From: Fusarium oxysporum f. sp. lycopersici 4287
Taxonomy: Eukaryota; Ascomycota; Sordariomycetes; Hypocreales; Nectriaceae
Reading direction: 5' to 3'
NCBI RefSeq assembly: GCF_000149955.1
Contig: NC_031000.1
Location: 1,895,178 to 1,959,177, forward strand
DNA length: 64,000 nt
Position 1 is the first letter of the stretch; every line of letters starts with the position of its first letter. A program made the translations under genes and the position numbers. This document shows positions 44,061-56,237 of this stretch, in pieces. A model generated the notes under the pieces. The model was given only the letters and a program-made list of their open reading frames with translations. It searched no databases and was not told the origin of the DNA.

Positions 44061-45540
44061 TGGACTCAACCTGCAATAGCAACAAGCTATCTTGCAGGTT
44101 ATGATATGACCCCACGCCTGGTCACTACTCACGCCGCTACTCGACGAATGATACCATCAAGCATGGTAGCTTGAGCACAGAGAGCTGAAGTGGCGGGAAT
44201 TACCGTCACCGTTGTGGTGATATCATACGAGAGTAAATTGCAGATCAATGTATCTACGCTGATCATGACGGGAAATACATGATAGCTCGCCTGGTTAGCT
44301 CAGCCGACGATATCCTGAGTATTGCTGATCGGCGCACCCCCTTTCCCGTGTCCATTTCTTTGAATAATGGTTACCATGATTACAACATGATTATGAGCAC
44401 AAATCCAATCTGTCAAAATTGACAGCTCAAAAACTCACAATTCTCATGCAATGCATTGATTCACAGAAGAGGAAATGCCAGCCAAGCTGAAAAGCTGGGC
44501 TGAGACCTGCATATGTTTATTGGCGCTTGTGGGTGGAGTACACAACACGGCACGGCACGGCATATTTGTCACCCGGGAAAAGATCTGCGTATGGAATGTA
44601 GGTCTGCAAAAACTTTATCGGCGGACATATACCGAGCTGCAGCTCCCACTCTGTACACGATTTGCACCAATCAATCGAGGGAATCAACAGTAGGAGAAAA
44701 GATACTGACTTCCGCTTCCAGGGTTTCATACGTGCCCTCCTGTGATTGGGTGGCAGTGGGTGCCCATCACTAAGTTGTCCTGAACACAGAAAGTCATTGG
44801 ACCTTCGACAGGCAGTGATAGCCAACAATGTCACTCAGAAAGCAGTCACCTGGTCGATGCATGCGTGAACCAAGAGAAGCTTGGATTAATCTTTATGCAA
44901 AACCTTGAATGAGAGTTGAGATAATATTGCCCAAACCATCGACCGGCATCAGGAACGCTTGAAATCCATGGCGACGAGTGGGACACCTAGGAACTAGTAC
45001 AGCGTGACTGTGTTTTACGCATGAGATGCATAAAAACAGAAGTGTATTTTAATTAATTATGTCGAGGTTTATGAAACAGCGTGGAACAGTGTACGTAGAG
45101 GCTTAGCAAGGTGACCTGTTAATGTCTATAGTCTTTAACTAATCGTTGGGACCTTCTTAGCAGCTCTGTAACAGTATCAATAGATAGGAAAGTTTCAGAA
45201 TAACACTCTCCTGTTGCTATCGAAGAAGATTCTTCGGAACCGTCAGACTACGTCTAGCTGGAATAAATATAAATTCTCTACTACACGTACATTTCTTTAT
45301 AGCTTTTTCCAAGATTAATACTCAAGTCTATACCTAGCGCCAGAGTCTCTTTTCCAGTCTTAAATCTCTCTAACATGCTTAATCTCCTTACTTATTGAAA
45401 CCCTAGCTTAATTATATTTCTTTAACCTCTATCCCAAAATACTTATAACTACAATATTAGCCAAGGGATATACTAAAGCTAACATAGTGAAACCTATAGC
45501 AGCCATATACACACAAGATTAAGAAATAAGGGCAGCCTTA
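44061..45540. other. Intergenic, increasingly AT-rich, no gene
   Basis: Frames up to 105 codons are compositionally random. From about 45000 the sequence is TA-dense, as in RIP-mutated DNA, and merges into the decayed transporter. Confidence 0.5.
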
Positions 45541-45549
45541 TGCAACACA

Positions 45550-46685
45550 GTAATATAATCTATAGCACCCCTCAAACTTCACTCTCCCCTTCCTCAATGT
45601 GGCTTGCATTAATAGCTTTGCGCTCACAAAGACTGCTCTTATCAATCCACAATATTTCTCCTCGCCCTTCTTAGCAATAACTTGCATGCCCGTTAAAAGC
45701 TCGTCGCCACCAAAGATCTAGCCAATCTCTTCCAGACCTTTGCCCTTTATCTTAGGCAGATACCACCAAGCGAACACGCATTCAACGCCAAGTACGGCAT
45801 ATGCAAAGATATAGTAACGCCAGTTAATGCAGTCTAAAATAACAGGGTTAACATAGCCTGTGAAGAAGCTGGCCAAGTAGCCATAGAACTAGAAGATTAT
45901 AGCTATCTTAGAGCGCAACGAGTAGAGGGAATACTTAATAATGTATAGCACGGTTAAGATAGCAAAGGGTTAGTAGACAACCTGGAATAGGAAAATCATA
46001 GTAATAATAACTAGCGCTAGAGGCTAATCGGAAAAATGGTGGTCCTCGTTTAAGGCAGAACAGGTAGTCTATACTATAAAGATAACTAATATAGTAGTAA
46101 TTCCAAATATAATTAGACTGTATTGGCCAACTTGACTAATAAGCATAGTAAAGACAATAGAGTAATATAGCTGCTAAATAGCAGTAATTATATTAATAAG
46201 AAGTTATATATTAGTATCAGTAATACTAATACTATTTAAGATCTTAGTCAGGTAATAGCCAGTCAAGCCCAGGCCTAATAACTAAGTAGTAAAACCTATG
46301 AAAAGTATGAAAAGTGTGAAAAGTAAGATTTAGAGGCTTTTGCGGTTGCCACTGGTGCGGATAAACTCGGTCTACTAGATGGCCTTATGCTTCTTTTCCT
46401 CTTCCAGGGTTACTTCGATCTCAAGTAGCTTGAAGCGCACTAGGCGAGAGTTATAGCCGCCGCAGGAGTAATACTAAGAGAGCACACGCAGAGCTTTATC
46501 TCCACGATCTTTGTACATAAGCCAACGGAGAGACTTAGGGACCTAGATGCTAAGAACTAGCTGCAGAATAGCTGGCATGCCCTGCAAGAGACTAGGAAGC
46601 CTCTAGCTCCAGGAGGAGTTCATCTTAAACGTGCTAAACGTAGTCTAAGCAGCAACGAGATGGCCCTGGTAGGTATAACATATTA
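45550..46685 (-). pseudogene. MFS sugar (lactose-permease-type) transporter, C-terminal part, heavily mutated
   Basis: Read on the minus strand, fragments in order are FKMNSSWSWRLPSLLQGMPA, VPKSLRWLMYKDRGDKALRV, VRFKLLEIEVTLEEEKKHKA, and near the end WRYYIFAYAVLGVEC, WWYLPKIKGKGLEEIG. These are the PESPRW-like motif after TM6 and the PETKG-like motif after TM12 of sugar transporters. More than twenty stops interrupt it, largely TAG or TAA where W or Q codons are expected, so RIP is likely. The N-terminal six helices are missing: the copy starts near 46685, where the alpha-galactosidase remnant ends. Confidence 0.7.
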
Positions 46686-46689
46686 GTAT

Positions 46690-47945
46690 TATTACTTGGC
46701 AGTGCATGCTCATCAATTCTATAACCAAGGTAAGCTTCTGATCTTCCTATTTGGAAATGACGAGGACTTTTGTTTGCGTTGGCTTGAGGCCCTTCAAGCT
46801 AACCTTGCCGCCAGATACAGCAATTTCTTTTCTTACCCAGATGCCCCTGATCTTCCACTGTTACTCCATAGAAAGATCAAGGATATCTCCCAAGGAGATC
46901 TCAACGTCTACGTCCTTACTGCCATAGTTCTAGGCCAAGATTACATATCGCCTTTTCCCAGAACTCAGTAGCCCCGCCCAAACCTAATAACTACCTTCTT
47001 CAGAGAGCTTTGGCAGATAGACGGCAGCCTGACCCGTATTATCCTGGTTTAAGGCAATAACCCCCTATTCTTATATATAGCGAGAGAGGTATCACTAATG
47101 TTATGGAGATCGGCGCCAATAATAAGGGGAGACTTAAGTGCCGCCTAGAAGGAGAAGTAGGTTTATTCTTCTAGCTCTATCATAGTCCAGGTCCCAATCC
47201 CCAACGTATCTATATCAGCTAGATCAGAAATCAGCTTTAATATCCTTATAAGTAATAGTTTTACTAACAAATATACTTATCCTAAGCTCCTAGTTTCGAG
47301 AATAGGCTGATCTCTCTTATCTTGCATATTATGGTTATTATACTAATGCCAGCATAGCCCTGGTCTATGCAATAAGCCGTCTTGCATATGCTTGCTCTGT
47401 CTTTAGCAAAAGATAAGTAGATATCGCCTAATATTCGGTAAGACTCGCCTATCTAGTCGGCCTAGAGCCAGGTAAACTAGTTACCCTATTTGCTTTGCAA
47501 ATAGAAGATTTAACGACCTGAGGCAGCCAGTAAGTATATTATCTTAAGAAATTACTCCTACATGGAGAGAGTGTTGCTTTAGAAGCCACCACAGTTATCA
47601 TACTTAAGGTAGTCGATACTCCAATTAGCAAAGGTTTATGCATCTATTTCCTTATAGCTATGACTGCCAGGATACTTTCCGCACGTGAAGATGCCGTCAT
47701 CACTATAGATGCCCACTTTGAGTCCCTTGGAGTGAATGTAAGAGGCCGTTGGGCGAGATACCACCAGGAAACCTGGTGTGATTTACCGCGAGCTTACTGT
47801 CTGCATCCGTCGTCAATCACCACGTAGTCATACCCAAGCTTAGCAAGACCAGGATAGATGAGGGCATTAGTGGTTGACCTAATCAGCTCGTCGCTCACGT
47901 TGAGTTTGAAGCTATTTCACGAATTCCAGCCTTTCCTAGGTCAGC
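46690..47945 (-). pseudogene. GH27 alpha-galactosidase, heavily mutated
   Basis: The minus-strand remnant opens at GWNS*NSF, where a TGG has become TGA. It continues [61 protein letters not shown] and WSIDYLKYDNCGG, with the catalytic aspartate of YDNC retained. Then come GIGTWTMIELEEQ-like sequence, AALKSPLIIGADL and the C-terminal beta-sandwich (46971-46700). Family 27 enzymes are secreted and release galactose from raffinose, melibiose or galactomannan. Many stops and several frameshifts are present. Together with the adjoining permease it was probably an alpha-galactoside uptake and hydrolysis pair, now dead. Confidence 0.78.
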
Positions 47946-48179
47946 ACAAGTATTTGCAGCGGCATATTGTCGATAGCACTCACCCATCTGTGGCTTTTGG
48001 GCCAAGAGCTTGGTCGCCAAGGCCACCCTTACTGATAAAAGAATGTAGATAATAGATCTCATTGTGATTGACGAATTGAGCGAGGTGCAAGAAAAGGTTG
48101 ATGCGAGATGGAAATCTTTGAAGCGTAATTTTCTGCCGTCAGATTAATTCGATGTCGCCGGACTATAACGTGATGCAAC

Positions 48180-50731
48180 ATGTCCGTTATTTCTTCCAAG
48201 TCGCCTGATACAAAGTGTGCAATTTTGGAGAGATCGACTTGGTGAACAACTGTTCGGACCAATTACCGCAGGAACACTACTTTCTCATCGCAGGTGAATC
48301 GGCATATATGAGTATATTTGAGCAGACCACTGGACCAGAACAATGCTATAACTGCCAAGAGCTCAGTCACAAGGCATTCTCATGCAGTAAGAATCGAGTA
48401 TATGCAAGGTGCGCCGCCGAAGGCCACCATCACAGTAAGTGCCAGGCACAGATACCCAGGTGCGCCCTCTGCAGCGGTTCGCATGAGTCATTTAGTAGAA
48501 ATTGCCTGAAACTTTACCCTAGATGGCATAAGTAAGTTGTTGCAGGTAATTCAACTGAATGTGAGAAAGCAGGATATGGTACATGAGAGCCTCATGAACG
48601 ATAAGTAACTTTAAGATTATGCAGCAATAGCGATCTAAGAGCCCCAGGCAGACCAAAAGGACAGCAAGCTACTAACGGTCCCTATGGGATACCCCAGATG
48701 GGTGAAGATAGTCCCCACGGTTTAGAGAGAGGGCAGGTGGCCGATCCGAAGCATGTTGTAGGTAAACAAGGATGTGGAGGCAGAGCAGATACCGATCGAG
48801 ACAGCGGATATGACGGCAGCCATCTTGCGACTCCCTGAGCGGCTGGTTCTGGTTGTTTCGGTTTATGTGCCAGGAGGAGACGCCTAAGCTTTACAAGACA
48901 CCTGCAACGGTCTGCGTCAGGTCATCTCAGACGTAAGAGGACAAGCCGGTAGACTGGTGGACGTGGTAGTTGTCGGAGACTTCAACCGACACGACCAGCT
49001 ATGGGGAGGAGACGATATATCCTTGACGAGGCAAGGCGAAGCGGATCAGATTATCAATCTTATGAATGAGTTTGAGCTTATGAGCCTGCTCCCGAGAGGA
49101 ACGAAGACGTGGAGCGGTGGAGATTTTGAGACGACAGTCGACCTGGTCTTCGCTTCCGCGGACCTAGCGTCTTCGACTGTCAAGTGTATGATACACGGTA
49201 CAGAGCACGGGTCCGATCATCGTGCTATTGAGACCGAGTTCGACGTCTCCGTCCCGTTGCCCCAAGCTCAAGAACGGCTCTTACTCAAGAACGCACCATG
49301 GATGGAAATCAACGTTCGAATTGCCGCAGCATTAGGGTCCACGCTGGAGGAAGGTACCGTACAGCAGAAAACTGACAGGCTTATGGCAGTGGTGCTAGAG
49401 GCGGTTCGCGCTCTGACACCCAGAGCTAAGCCGTCACCCTATGCAAAACGCTGGTGGACCTCAGACCTCACGCAACTCCGGCAGATATATACACACTGGA
49501 GGAATCGCACCAGAGCATTGAGGCGAGCAGGATCGGCATGTCAGGAGCTTGGGGAGACGGCCAGGGGAGCAGCAAAACAGTATCATGATGCTATCAGACA
49601 GCAGAAAAAGACGCACTGGAATGAGTTTCTAGCTGACAACGACAACATCTGGAAGGCAGCAAAGTACCTCAAGTCTGGAGATGACAAAGCATTCGGCAAA
49701 GTGCCCCAACCTACAAGGGCCAACGGCACACGGACGACCAACAACATCGAACAGGCCGAGGAGATGTTAGCCAACTTTTTCCCTCCACTGCCGGAACACA
49801 TCGAAGAGGAAGGGAAACGACCTCAGCGCGGAGCCGCCATCGTCATGCCAGACGTTACTATGGAGGAGGTAGAGCGACAGCTCTTCTCGGCAAAGGCGTG
49901 GAAAGCACCTGGCGAGGACGGACTACCCGCAGCAGTCTGGAAAGAGATCTGGCCCTCTGTTAAGCACCGAGTCTTCTCGCTGTTTCGTGCATCGCTAGAA
50001 GAAGGAGTGCTGCCGAATCAATGGAGACATGCTAAGATTATTCCACAGAAGAAGCCAAATAAAGAAAACTATTCGATCGCAAAGGCGTGGAGGCCCATAT
50101 CGCTCCTATCTATCCTAGGCAAAGTATTAGAGGCAGTTGTCGCAGAACGGATCTCGCACGCTGTTGAGACACACGGATTACTGCCAACAAACCACTTTGG
50201 AGCTCGCAAGCAGCGTTCCGCTGAGCAGGCCCTGATGCTGCTACAAGAGCAGATCTACGCCGCCTGGCGGGGACGGTGGATCCTTAGCCTGGTGAGCTTT
50301 GACATTAAAGGAGCCTATAACGGAGTGTGCAAGGAGAGACTTATCCAAAGACTGAGAGCAAGGGGCATACCGGAAGATCTGCTTCGATGGATCGAAGTCT
50401 TTTGCTCGCATCGCACAGCGACTATTCAGATCAACGGACAGACATCCGAGATGCGAAGTCTACCACAAGCTGGGCTGCCACAAGGCTCACCTCTGTCTCC
50501 GATTCTGTTTCTTTTCTTCAATGCAGACCTTGTACAGCGGCACATCGATTGCTACGGGGGAGCGATAGCGTTTGTGGACGATTTCACGGCGTGGGTGACA
50601 GGTCCGACGGCAGAGAGCAACCGTGATGGGATCAAAGAGATTATTAAGAAGGCACTGGGCTGGGAAAGGAGAAGTGGCGCGACCTTCGAGGCAGAAAAGA
50701 CGGCGATCATACACTTCACTCGGAAAGCATA
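48180..50731 (+). mobile_element. Tad1-type LINE: gag knuckles, endonuclease and reverse transcriptase
   Basis: The 48215-48535 part ends a gag-like ORF1 with tandem zinc knuckles (CYNCQELSHKAFSC, CARCAAEGHHHSKC-like, CALCSGSHESFSRNC). The AP-type endonuclease starts near 48560 with stops and becomes open from 48957 ([30 protein letters not shown]). The open frame 48957-50759 includes the [60 protein letters not shown] and the catalytic [10 protein letters not shown]. It stops at 50731, where a pogo element begins; the RNase H part is not found on the other side. It is the same family as the copy at 1-1495. Confidence 0.88.
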
Positions 50732-52948
50732 CCATCCACAACCCCCTCTTTCGGCATAACCCCTCTTTCGGCAAGCAAAATAAAAAAAAGCTTCACCAAA
50801 ACTCATCAACTTCACTTACACAAATATTGGCCAAAATAAATAGCTACTTGGAGGACAATGCCTTTGCTGATTATAGAAATGATTGGAGTTAACGATTGTA
50901 GCCCTCTAAGGCTGTGCGGGGTATGCGATGTATGCATACCGTGCTATGGAAATAGTGTTAATTCAATCATCAATTTCCTCACCGCTCTTTTCTATGTTTT
51001 TTGGCATTTTTCTGCGACAACGACAAAAAAAATGCCTATATCGAGACTTCGATGGAAATATACCGAGGAAGACATGGCAGAGGCTATATTGGATGTTACT
51101 GATAATGGCTTTTCGCCCCCTCAAGCCGCTCATAGACGGGGAGTACCTCGGAGCACTCTAATAGACAGACTTAACGGCCGCGGGGCCGTGAAAGAGCAGA
51201 TCCACCCTCATCGACGCTTGTCCAAAAGCCAAGAGGATAGGCTGGCTCTCTGGATTCTCCGTCAGGAGTCCTTGGGCTATGCTCCGTCCCACAGTCAGAT
51301 CCGCGCTTGTGTCATGGGCTTGTTGAGGCAGCAGGGCGAACATCCCGACTTAGGACGCAACTGGGTGATCAAATTGATTAATCGCCGCGCAGACCTAAAG
51401 ACCAAGATGGGTAAACGTCAAGAAGCCAAGAGGTTCGACTCTTTCACACCTAGAGCGGTTCATTGGTACTTTGATATCCGGGATGGACAGTATGGCTGGA
51501 TTAAGCCTGAAAACACCGTCAACGTTGATGAAGGCGGTATTATGACTGGTTTCGGTAAGCGCTTACCACTATTCCTTGACAGTGCTTGAGTTTTGACCGA
51601 CTAATCCACTTCATTCAGGACTAGATAGCTTGGTTGTTGGAAGCGCGGACCCGAAACGCAAGGCCTTTCTCAAAGGACCACAAACTCGGAATTGGACTTC
51701 ATTCATCGAAGCTATCACTGCTGACGGCCGCGCTTTGACTCCTGGCATAATATTCAAAGGGAAACAACTCCAGAAACAGTGGTTTCTTGAGGAGTTCAAG
51801 CAGATAGCAGACTGGTATTACATAACTTCGCCCAACTGGTGGACTGATGACCACATAGGCATTGAATGGCTTGAAAGAGTTTATCTGCCCCAGACAACAC
51901 CTGCCGACGAGTCAGACGCTAGACTGATCATTTTAGATGGTCACGGAAGCCATGCAACAGTATGTCCTCCATTTCCCCCATCTCACGATCAGTGCTGAGT
52001 GGTGGAAGGATGAATGGATCGCCACGTGCTTTTTGAACAACGTTTCTTGCTGCTATCTACCAGCACACTGCTCTCATGGACTCCAGCCACTGGATACTGG
52101 GGTATTTAACGCATTAAAGGTTATATATCGATAAGAGTTAGAAAAGTTCGCTTTATTAATTGATTCCACTCCAATAGACAAGGTTAATTTTATTAGGGCC
52201 TACGCTAAGGCTTGCTGAATTAGAATGACTAAGAAGAATATACTGTCTAGCTGGAGGGTCACTAGAAACTGGCCCATTTCACGTGCAAAAGCATTACAGC
52301 ACCCTGAAATCCAATAAGATAAGCCAAACGGCAGCCCAAGAGTGACTCCTGAACCCAGGCCATATCTTGGCTCGGACGATACGCCACAGACGAGCCGTCA
52401 AATTCGTGATATTGGCTTGAACAAAACATCAAAGACGCGGAGACGGTAAAACGTGATAGCCAAGGGCTTTGAAGCTCACCAGCAGACAGTAGCGGCGCAT
52501 ACGCAGAGGATTGCCAGCCTAGAGGAAGAATTGGCTTGGCTGAAAAGAGGGAAGAAGAGGAAGGCGGTGCCGAATCCTAACAAACGTTTTATGACTCTTG
52601 GAGAGACTCTAGCTGGTAAGGAGCCCATACCAGAAGGGGCGACTCGTTATACGCCTGTCGGGGTGGAATTTGTCTTTTCAAGCGAGCAAGAGTCAGAATC
52701 GGAGGCTGGTTCTGTCATCGAAGTCAGAGAGGAAAACATACCCCACCAACCAACCAGGCGGTCGCGGCGGATGGTGAAAAAAACCAGAGTACAATAGATA
52801 AATCTACTTATGACTCATTAAATGAATGATTTTACGCATTTCTGTCAAATTTGTCAAATTCTGTGTAAGTGAAGTTGATGAGTTTTGGTAGAGCTTTTTT
52901 GATTTTGCCTGGCGAAAGAGGGGTGGTGGCGAGAGGGGTTGTGGATGG
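50732..52948 (+). mobile_element. Pogo/Fot-type DNA transposon
   Basis: A 2217-bp element. Its ends begin CCATCCACAACCCC and form an imperfect inverted repeat of about 100 bp, including a doubled CCCCTCTTTCGGC motif at the left end and GCTTCACCAAAACTCATC inside. TA borders both ends (50730-50731 and 52949-52950). It contains a decayed transposase. The left flank is LINE coding sequence, and the right flank is not recognisably LINE, so a deletion or rearrangement occurred during or after insertion. Confidence 0.85.
51032..52797 (+). pseudogene. Pogo/Fot-type transposase, decayed
   Basis: Starts MPISRLRWKYTEEDMAEAIL, a psq-type HTH, followed by a Tc5-type HTH (LSKSQEDRLALWILRQESLG, LGRNWVIKLINRRAD). 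DDE motifs are NVDEGGIMTGF, LIILDGHGSHAT and GLQPLDTGVF. An intron at about 51556-51618 (GTAAGC...TTCAG) links the first two blocks. A frame change at about 51960-51995 separates the second and third. Stops at 52132-52134 and 52216-52218, plus others, break the rest. The tail (52453-52797) is a coiled coil (QRIASLEEELAWLKRGKKRK) with an acidic/basic end. NVDEGG replaces the more usual DETG. Confidence 0.8.
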
Positions 52949-52960
52949 TATGACACTAAA

Positions 52961-53236
52961 TCAGCCGTCAACGGAAGTGTTCCCCCGTATGTCATTTTCA
53001 AGAACCAGCCCGTTACCACCCGCATTTCCTGATACCTCAGTGTCCGAAATGCATCGGAGTCTTTCGAATGATAGAGTTGTCACTTTCCCTGTTAACTGAA
53101 TAAAAGACTCCATTTCCGGTGGCTGAGGCTTGTCGCAAGATTGGATTTCCACGTATTGACCGCAAGCCGTCAGATTGTCATCACGTTGTAATTGCTTCAG
53201 GAATACGAGATTGACTCTGGCTCCTTGCCGCGTCAT
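52961..53236 (-). CDS. Hypothetical fragment (91 codons)
   Basis: A frame of protein-like composition with no recognised family (LVFLKQLQRDDNLTACGQYV, IQLTGKVTTLSFERLRCIS). It ends 10 bp from the right end of the pogo element, so it may be the broken 5' part of a gene interrupted by the insertion. Low certainty. Confidence 0.3.
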   Translation of the reverse strand: MTRQGARVNLVFLKQLQRDDNLTACGQYVEIQSCDKPQPPEMESFIQLTGKVTTLSFERLRCISDTEVSGNAGGNGLVLENDIRGNTSVDG

Positions 53237-53702
53237 GTTCTACGTAAGAAGTCGTGAAAAGGAGGTTTGAATATTCTCTTTGAGGTTACCATCGTGATAG
53301 CGCTTACGGAGTCCTACGGACTTCGAGTGCCAAGCCCGGCGAACATCGCCAAACCACCCCGGTTGATATCTATAGACCCTGGTTCCAGCTTACGTGTAGA
53401 ACAGAAATGGTTGTAAGTCAGAACAGCAACTTGCGAATCTTTGCAGCTCTCTTAAGAATTATGAAAAGTTGAAGTATTAACGTAAACCTACCTACAGTGG
53501 CGTAGGCTATAAATCGCCCTTGCTCCCTTCTTGCTCTTAGGTAGTCTCAACAAAGACCAAGCAGATTCATACTCTCCCATCCAATACTGTCTTTCTTCTG
53601 ATTCAATGTATTTCATCTTGTTGCTTTTTTTCTCGGGCATTGTCTTGGCCGCCCGCCTCTGGTTATATGCCCCAGACACGGAGCCGATGCTCGATACGCA
53701 GT

Positions 53703-54867
53703 GATCGGCATCGAAAAGGGCTCACTGCCTCCTCTTGACGACATCTGCTGCCTCAACGACTTTGAATGGGCTGCTCAGAATGTGCTCAACTCGAGCCTCT
53801 ATGCTGCTCTGTCCGGTGGCGCTGGTACTGAAGGGTCGTAACGCATGAACCAGGAGGCATTCCAAGCGTACAGATTCCGCCCTCGCACCATGGTTGACAT
53901 CCTGTCAGTCGACGAGACCTTTACGACACACATGTTGGGTTACAACTTTTCCCTGCCGTTTTTTATCACCTCTTGCGGTGGAGGCGGATACCTACACGAA
54001 GACGGCGAGTTAAACCTCATCAAGGGTGCCTCTAACCAGAATATTCTCTATATCGCCTCTATGAGCGCCTCCAAGAGCCAGGAGGAGATTGCCGACGCAG
54101 CAGCCGATGGCCAAGTCTACTTCCAGCAGTTCTACAACAAGGGCTGGGACGGTGCCAAGCTCAAAAGCTATCTCGATAGCGTCGAAAAGTACGGCGCCAA
54201 AGCGATTGCCTTTACTATTGATTCGGCTGGTGATGGTGACCGATGGAAGGCTGCCCGCTGGGGGGTGGTTCAACTGATTCTGCTGCTACGTGCATCACCT
54301 GGGATTACTACGACAAACTCAAGATCATAACAGACCTGCCTATTCTCTTGAAGGGCATCACTACCGCTGATGATGCCAAGAAAGCTATTGAACACGGCGT
54401 TGATGCTATTTACCTGTCAAATCACGGTGGGCGTCAGCTCGACGGAGCACCCTCTGGCTTCGAGACAGCGCTTGAGATGTATGTCCTAGTTAATCCAGCT
54501 TATTTGAACATGGAGCATCTTCTAACAAATTAAAACAGATTCCAGGAAGCACCTGGGGTCTTTCAGCAGATCGAGGTCTATGCCGACGGCGGTGTTCGGT
54601 CCGCGGGCGACGTCCTCAAGCTACTCGTGTTGGGTGTCAGAGCAGTCGGTGTCGGCCGTTCATTCATGTACTCTCTTGTCTATGGGACTGATGGAGTTAT
54701 CAAGGCTGCCGAGATCCTGAAGCATGAGCTAACCATCAATGCTCAGAATTTGGGCCTTGGTAATCTCGGCGATATCGATGGGACATATGTAAGTAACAGT
54801 TGTTCCTTGTATGGAGTTATGCTAACATGTACCCCAGCTTCAAAGGAGGATGTTTCCGTCTTTGTAA
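53703..54867 (+). pseudogene. FMN-dependent alpha-hydroxyacid dehydrogenase, truncated and frameshifted
   Basis: Members oxidise L-lactate, glycolate or related 2-hydroxyacids with FMN. The remnant starts inside the domain at PPLDDICCLNDFEWAAQ. A TAA follows at about 53839-53841, then an open part from 53845: FRPRTMVDILSVDETFTTHM, YNFSLPFFITSCGGG, a region ending FTIDSAGDGDR. An extra base near 54262 shifts the frame. ITWDYYDKLK, LPILLKGITTADDAK and LSNHGGRQLDG (catalytic His) follow. Intron 54479-54538 then leads to VYADGGVRSAGDVLK and GVGRSFMYSLVYG. A last intron ends at about 54838 and the stop is at 54865-54867. The N-terminal quarter, including any cytochrome b5 part, is lacking. Confidence 0.82.
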
Positions 54868-55239
54868 CAAGTATACCAATGGGTTGAGGTTTTACTATTA
54901 AGCTGGCGAGGGTTATCCAAGCCACCAATTCAAGCCACATTAATGCTTAAGAAGCATCATGTCGCAGTTAGATAGATAGATAGAGTTTATTACGCCCGGG
55001 AGAACGAATCTCATAGGACCAGTAGGTACCCTACTTCTCGTGCTAAGTCTTTTCCGTTTTAGTCTTGCTTGACTCTGTTTGACATGCCTGCTTGAATGCC
55101 GACTTCTTCAAGTGTTCATCATCCCATCTTCAGCAGCCAAAGCATGGTCTGTCAACTTGAGGCTATTCAATGCTAGTAGCCAACTGTGATGTTAACTGGT
55201 ATTAATATTTAATATGTTCTGTCTTCCCTTCTTAACTTA
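54868..55239. other. Intergenic, no gene
   Basis: Short AGATAGATAG microsatellite at about 54971-54985. Otherwise nothing recognised. Confidence 0.5.
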
Positions 55240-55760
55240 GTCTTCCCCTTGCCATCGCAAACTTAACTGTCGCTCGCACCGCCTCTAGGTTGGGTGCCCA
55301 TTTAGGTCCATCTGCAGCCGACTTGCCACCCAGAAAGAAAGAAAAGTTTCCTATTATGCCTTACCCTACCCTGTCGCATAACTTCACGCTCCGTCTCCTA
55401 TCTTGTGTATCGGAACAGGAAATATTCTATCGTCTCTGGTGCGCGTCTGCACTCACATATGCCCCATGGTGAGGCCGTCGTCTTGGGATGGTATCCACAT
55501 CATCTTGACCCTGTTATTTCCATTTCCCAGTCGCTTGACGTGCTCATAGATCTGACGAACGGTGACCTGGCCGGACTGCTGTCGCGGTCGCGTGATTGCT
55601 TTGAGTGAAGACTGGCTACTCAATAGTATAGTAAGGTCCCGACGTTGCAGATCATCGGGCATGCATCGCAATGCCATTGCTATCGCCTCCAGCTCGGCCG
55701 TGTGCCGCGGAAAATATGACGTAGGACTACCGCGAAACAAATTATCCACTAACTTAGTTT
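55240..55760 (-). mobile_element. LINE 3' fragment (RNase H and C-terminus)
   Basis: Minus-strand frame 55749-55453 reads AELEAIAMALRCMPDDLQRR, SSLKAITRPRQQSGQ and RVKMMWIPSQD, the RNase H core of Tad1-clade LINEs. It is followed near 55330-55250 by GGKSAADGPKWAPNLEAVRA, the same C-terminal signature as at 1300. An internal deletion joins the two. A serine occupies the usual catalytic Asp position (LLSSQSS), so this RNase H was inactive. Confidence 0.75.
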
Positions 55761-56237
55761 AGAGATTTTTAAGAATAGGGAAGGTAAAGTGCTCAGCGGT
55801 GCAGATATATGACTAGCATTTCCCCTGAGCTAAGGGACCACCAGGATACGCAGGTCCTCAGATATCTATATCAGACGCAATCAATATAGATTCAGAAGGG
55901 CTTTAACAAGTAGAGTATATCGTCATATAATCTTAGTACTATTTGGCTCTCAGTTTTTCAAGCTTCACATTCTGTGCGTGACTTGATCTCTGCGCTAATT
56001 CCCATGTGCTGACCACCGAATCTAAACTACAGGCAGGAGTTACACTCACATTAAGTCTAAGATATCTGCAATGACTCAACCGCATCCCAAGGTCCAAAAG
56101 ATTCCATGTATACTCAGTTTCCGATAAAATCTTGAGTGTATTTAACTATCCGTTTGGTTTAGATCGAAGTATTGTTGGTAGTCACAAGACAATAAAAACT
56201 CTTAGTCATCCTTAGCTTTCCCAACTTCCCCAAGTCA
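55761..56237. other. AT-rich intergenic, no gene
   Basis: No coding or repeat signal beyond TA-rich composition. Confidence 0.5.

Noticed and set aside
44280..44330. TGGTTAGCTCAGC string resembling a tRNA or SINE A box
   Set aside because: No matching B box or cloverleaf could be found downstream.
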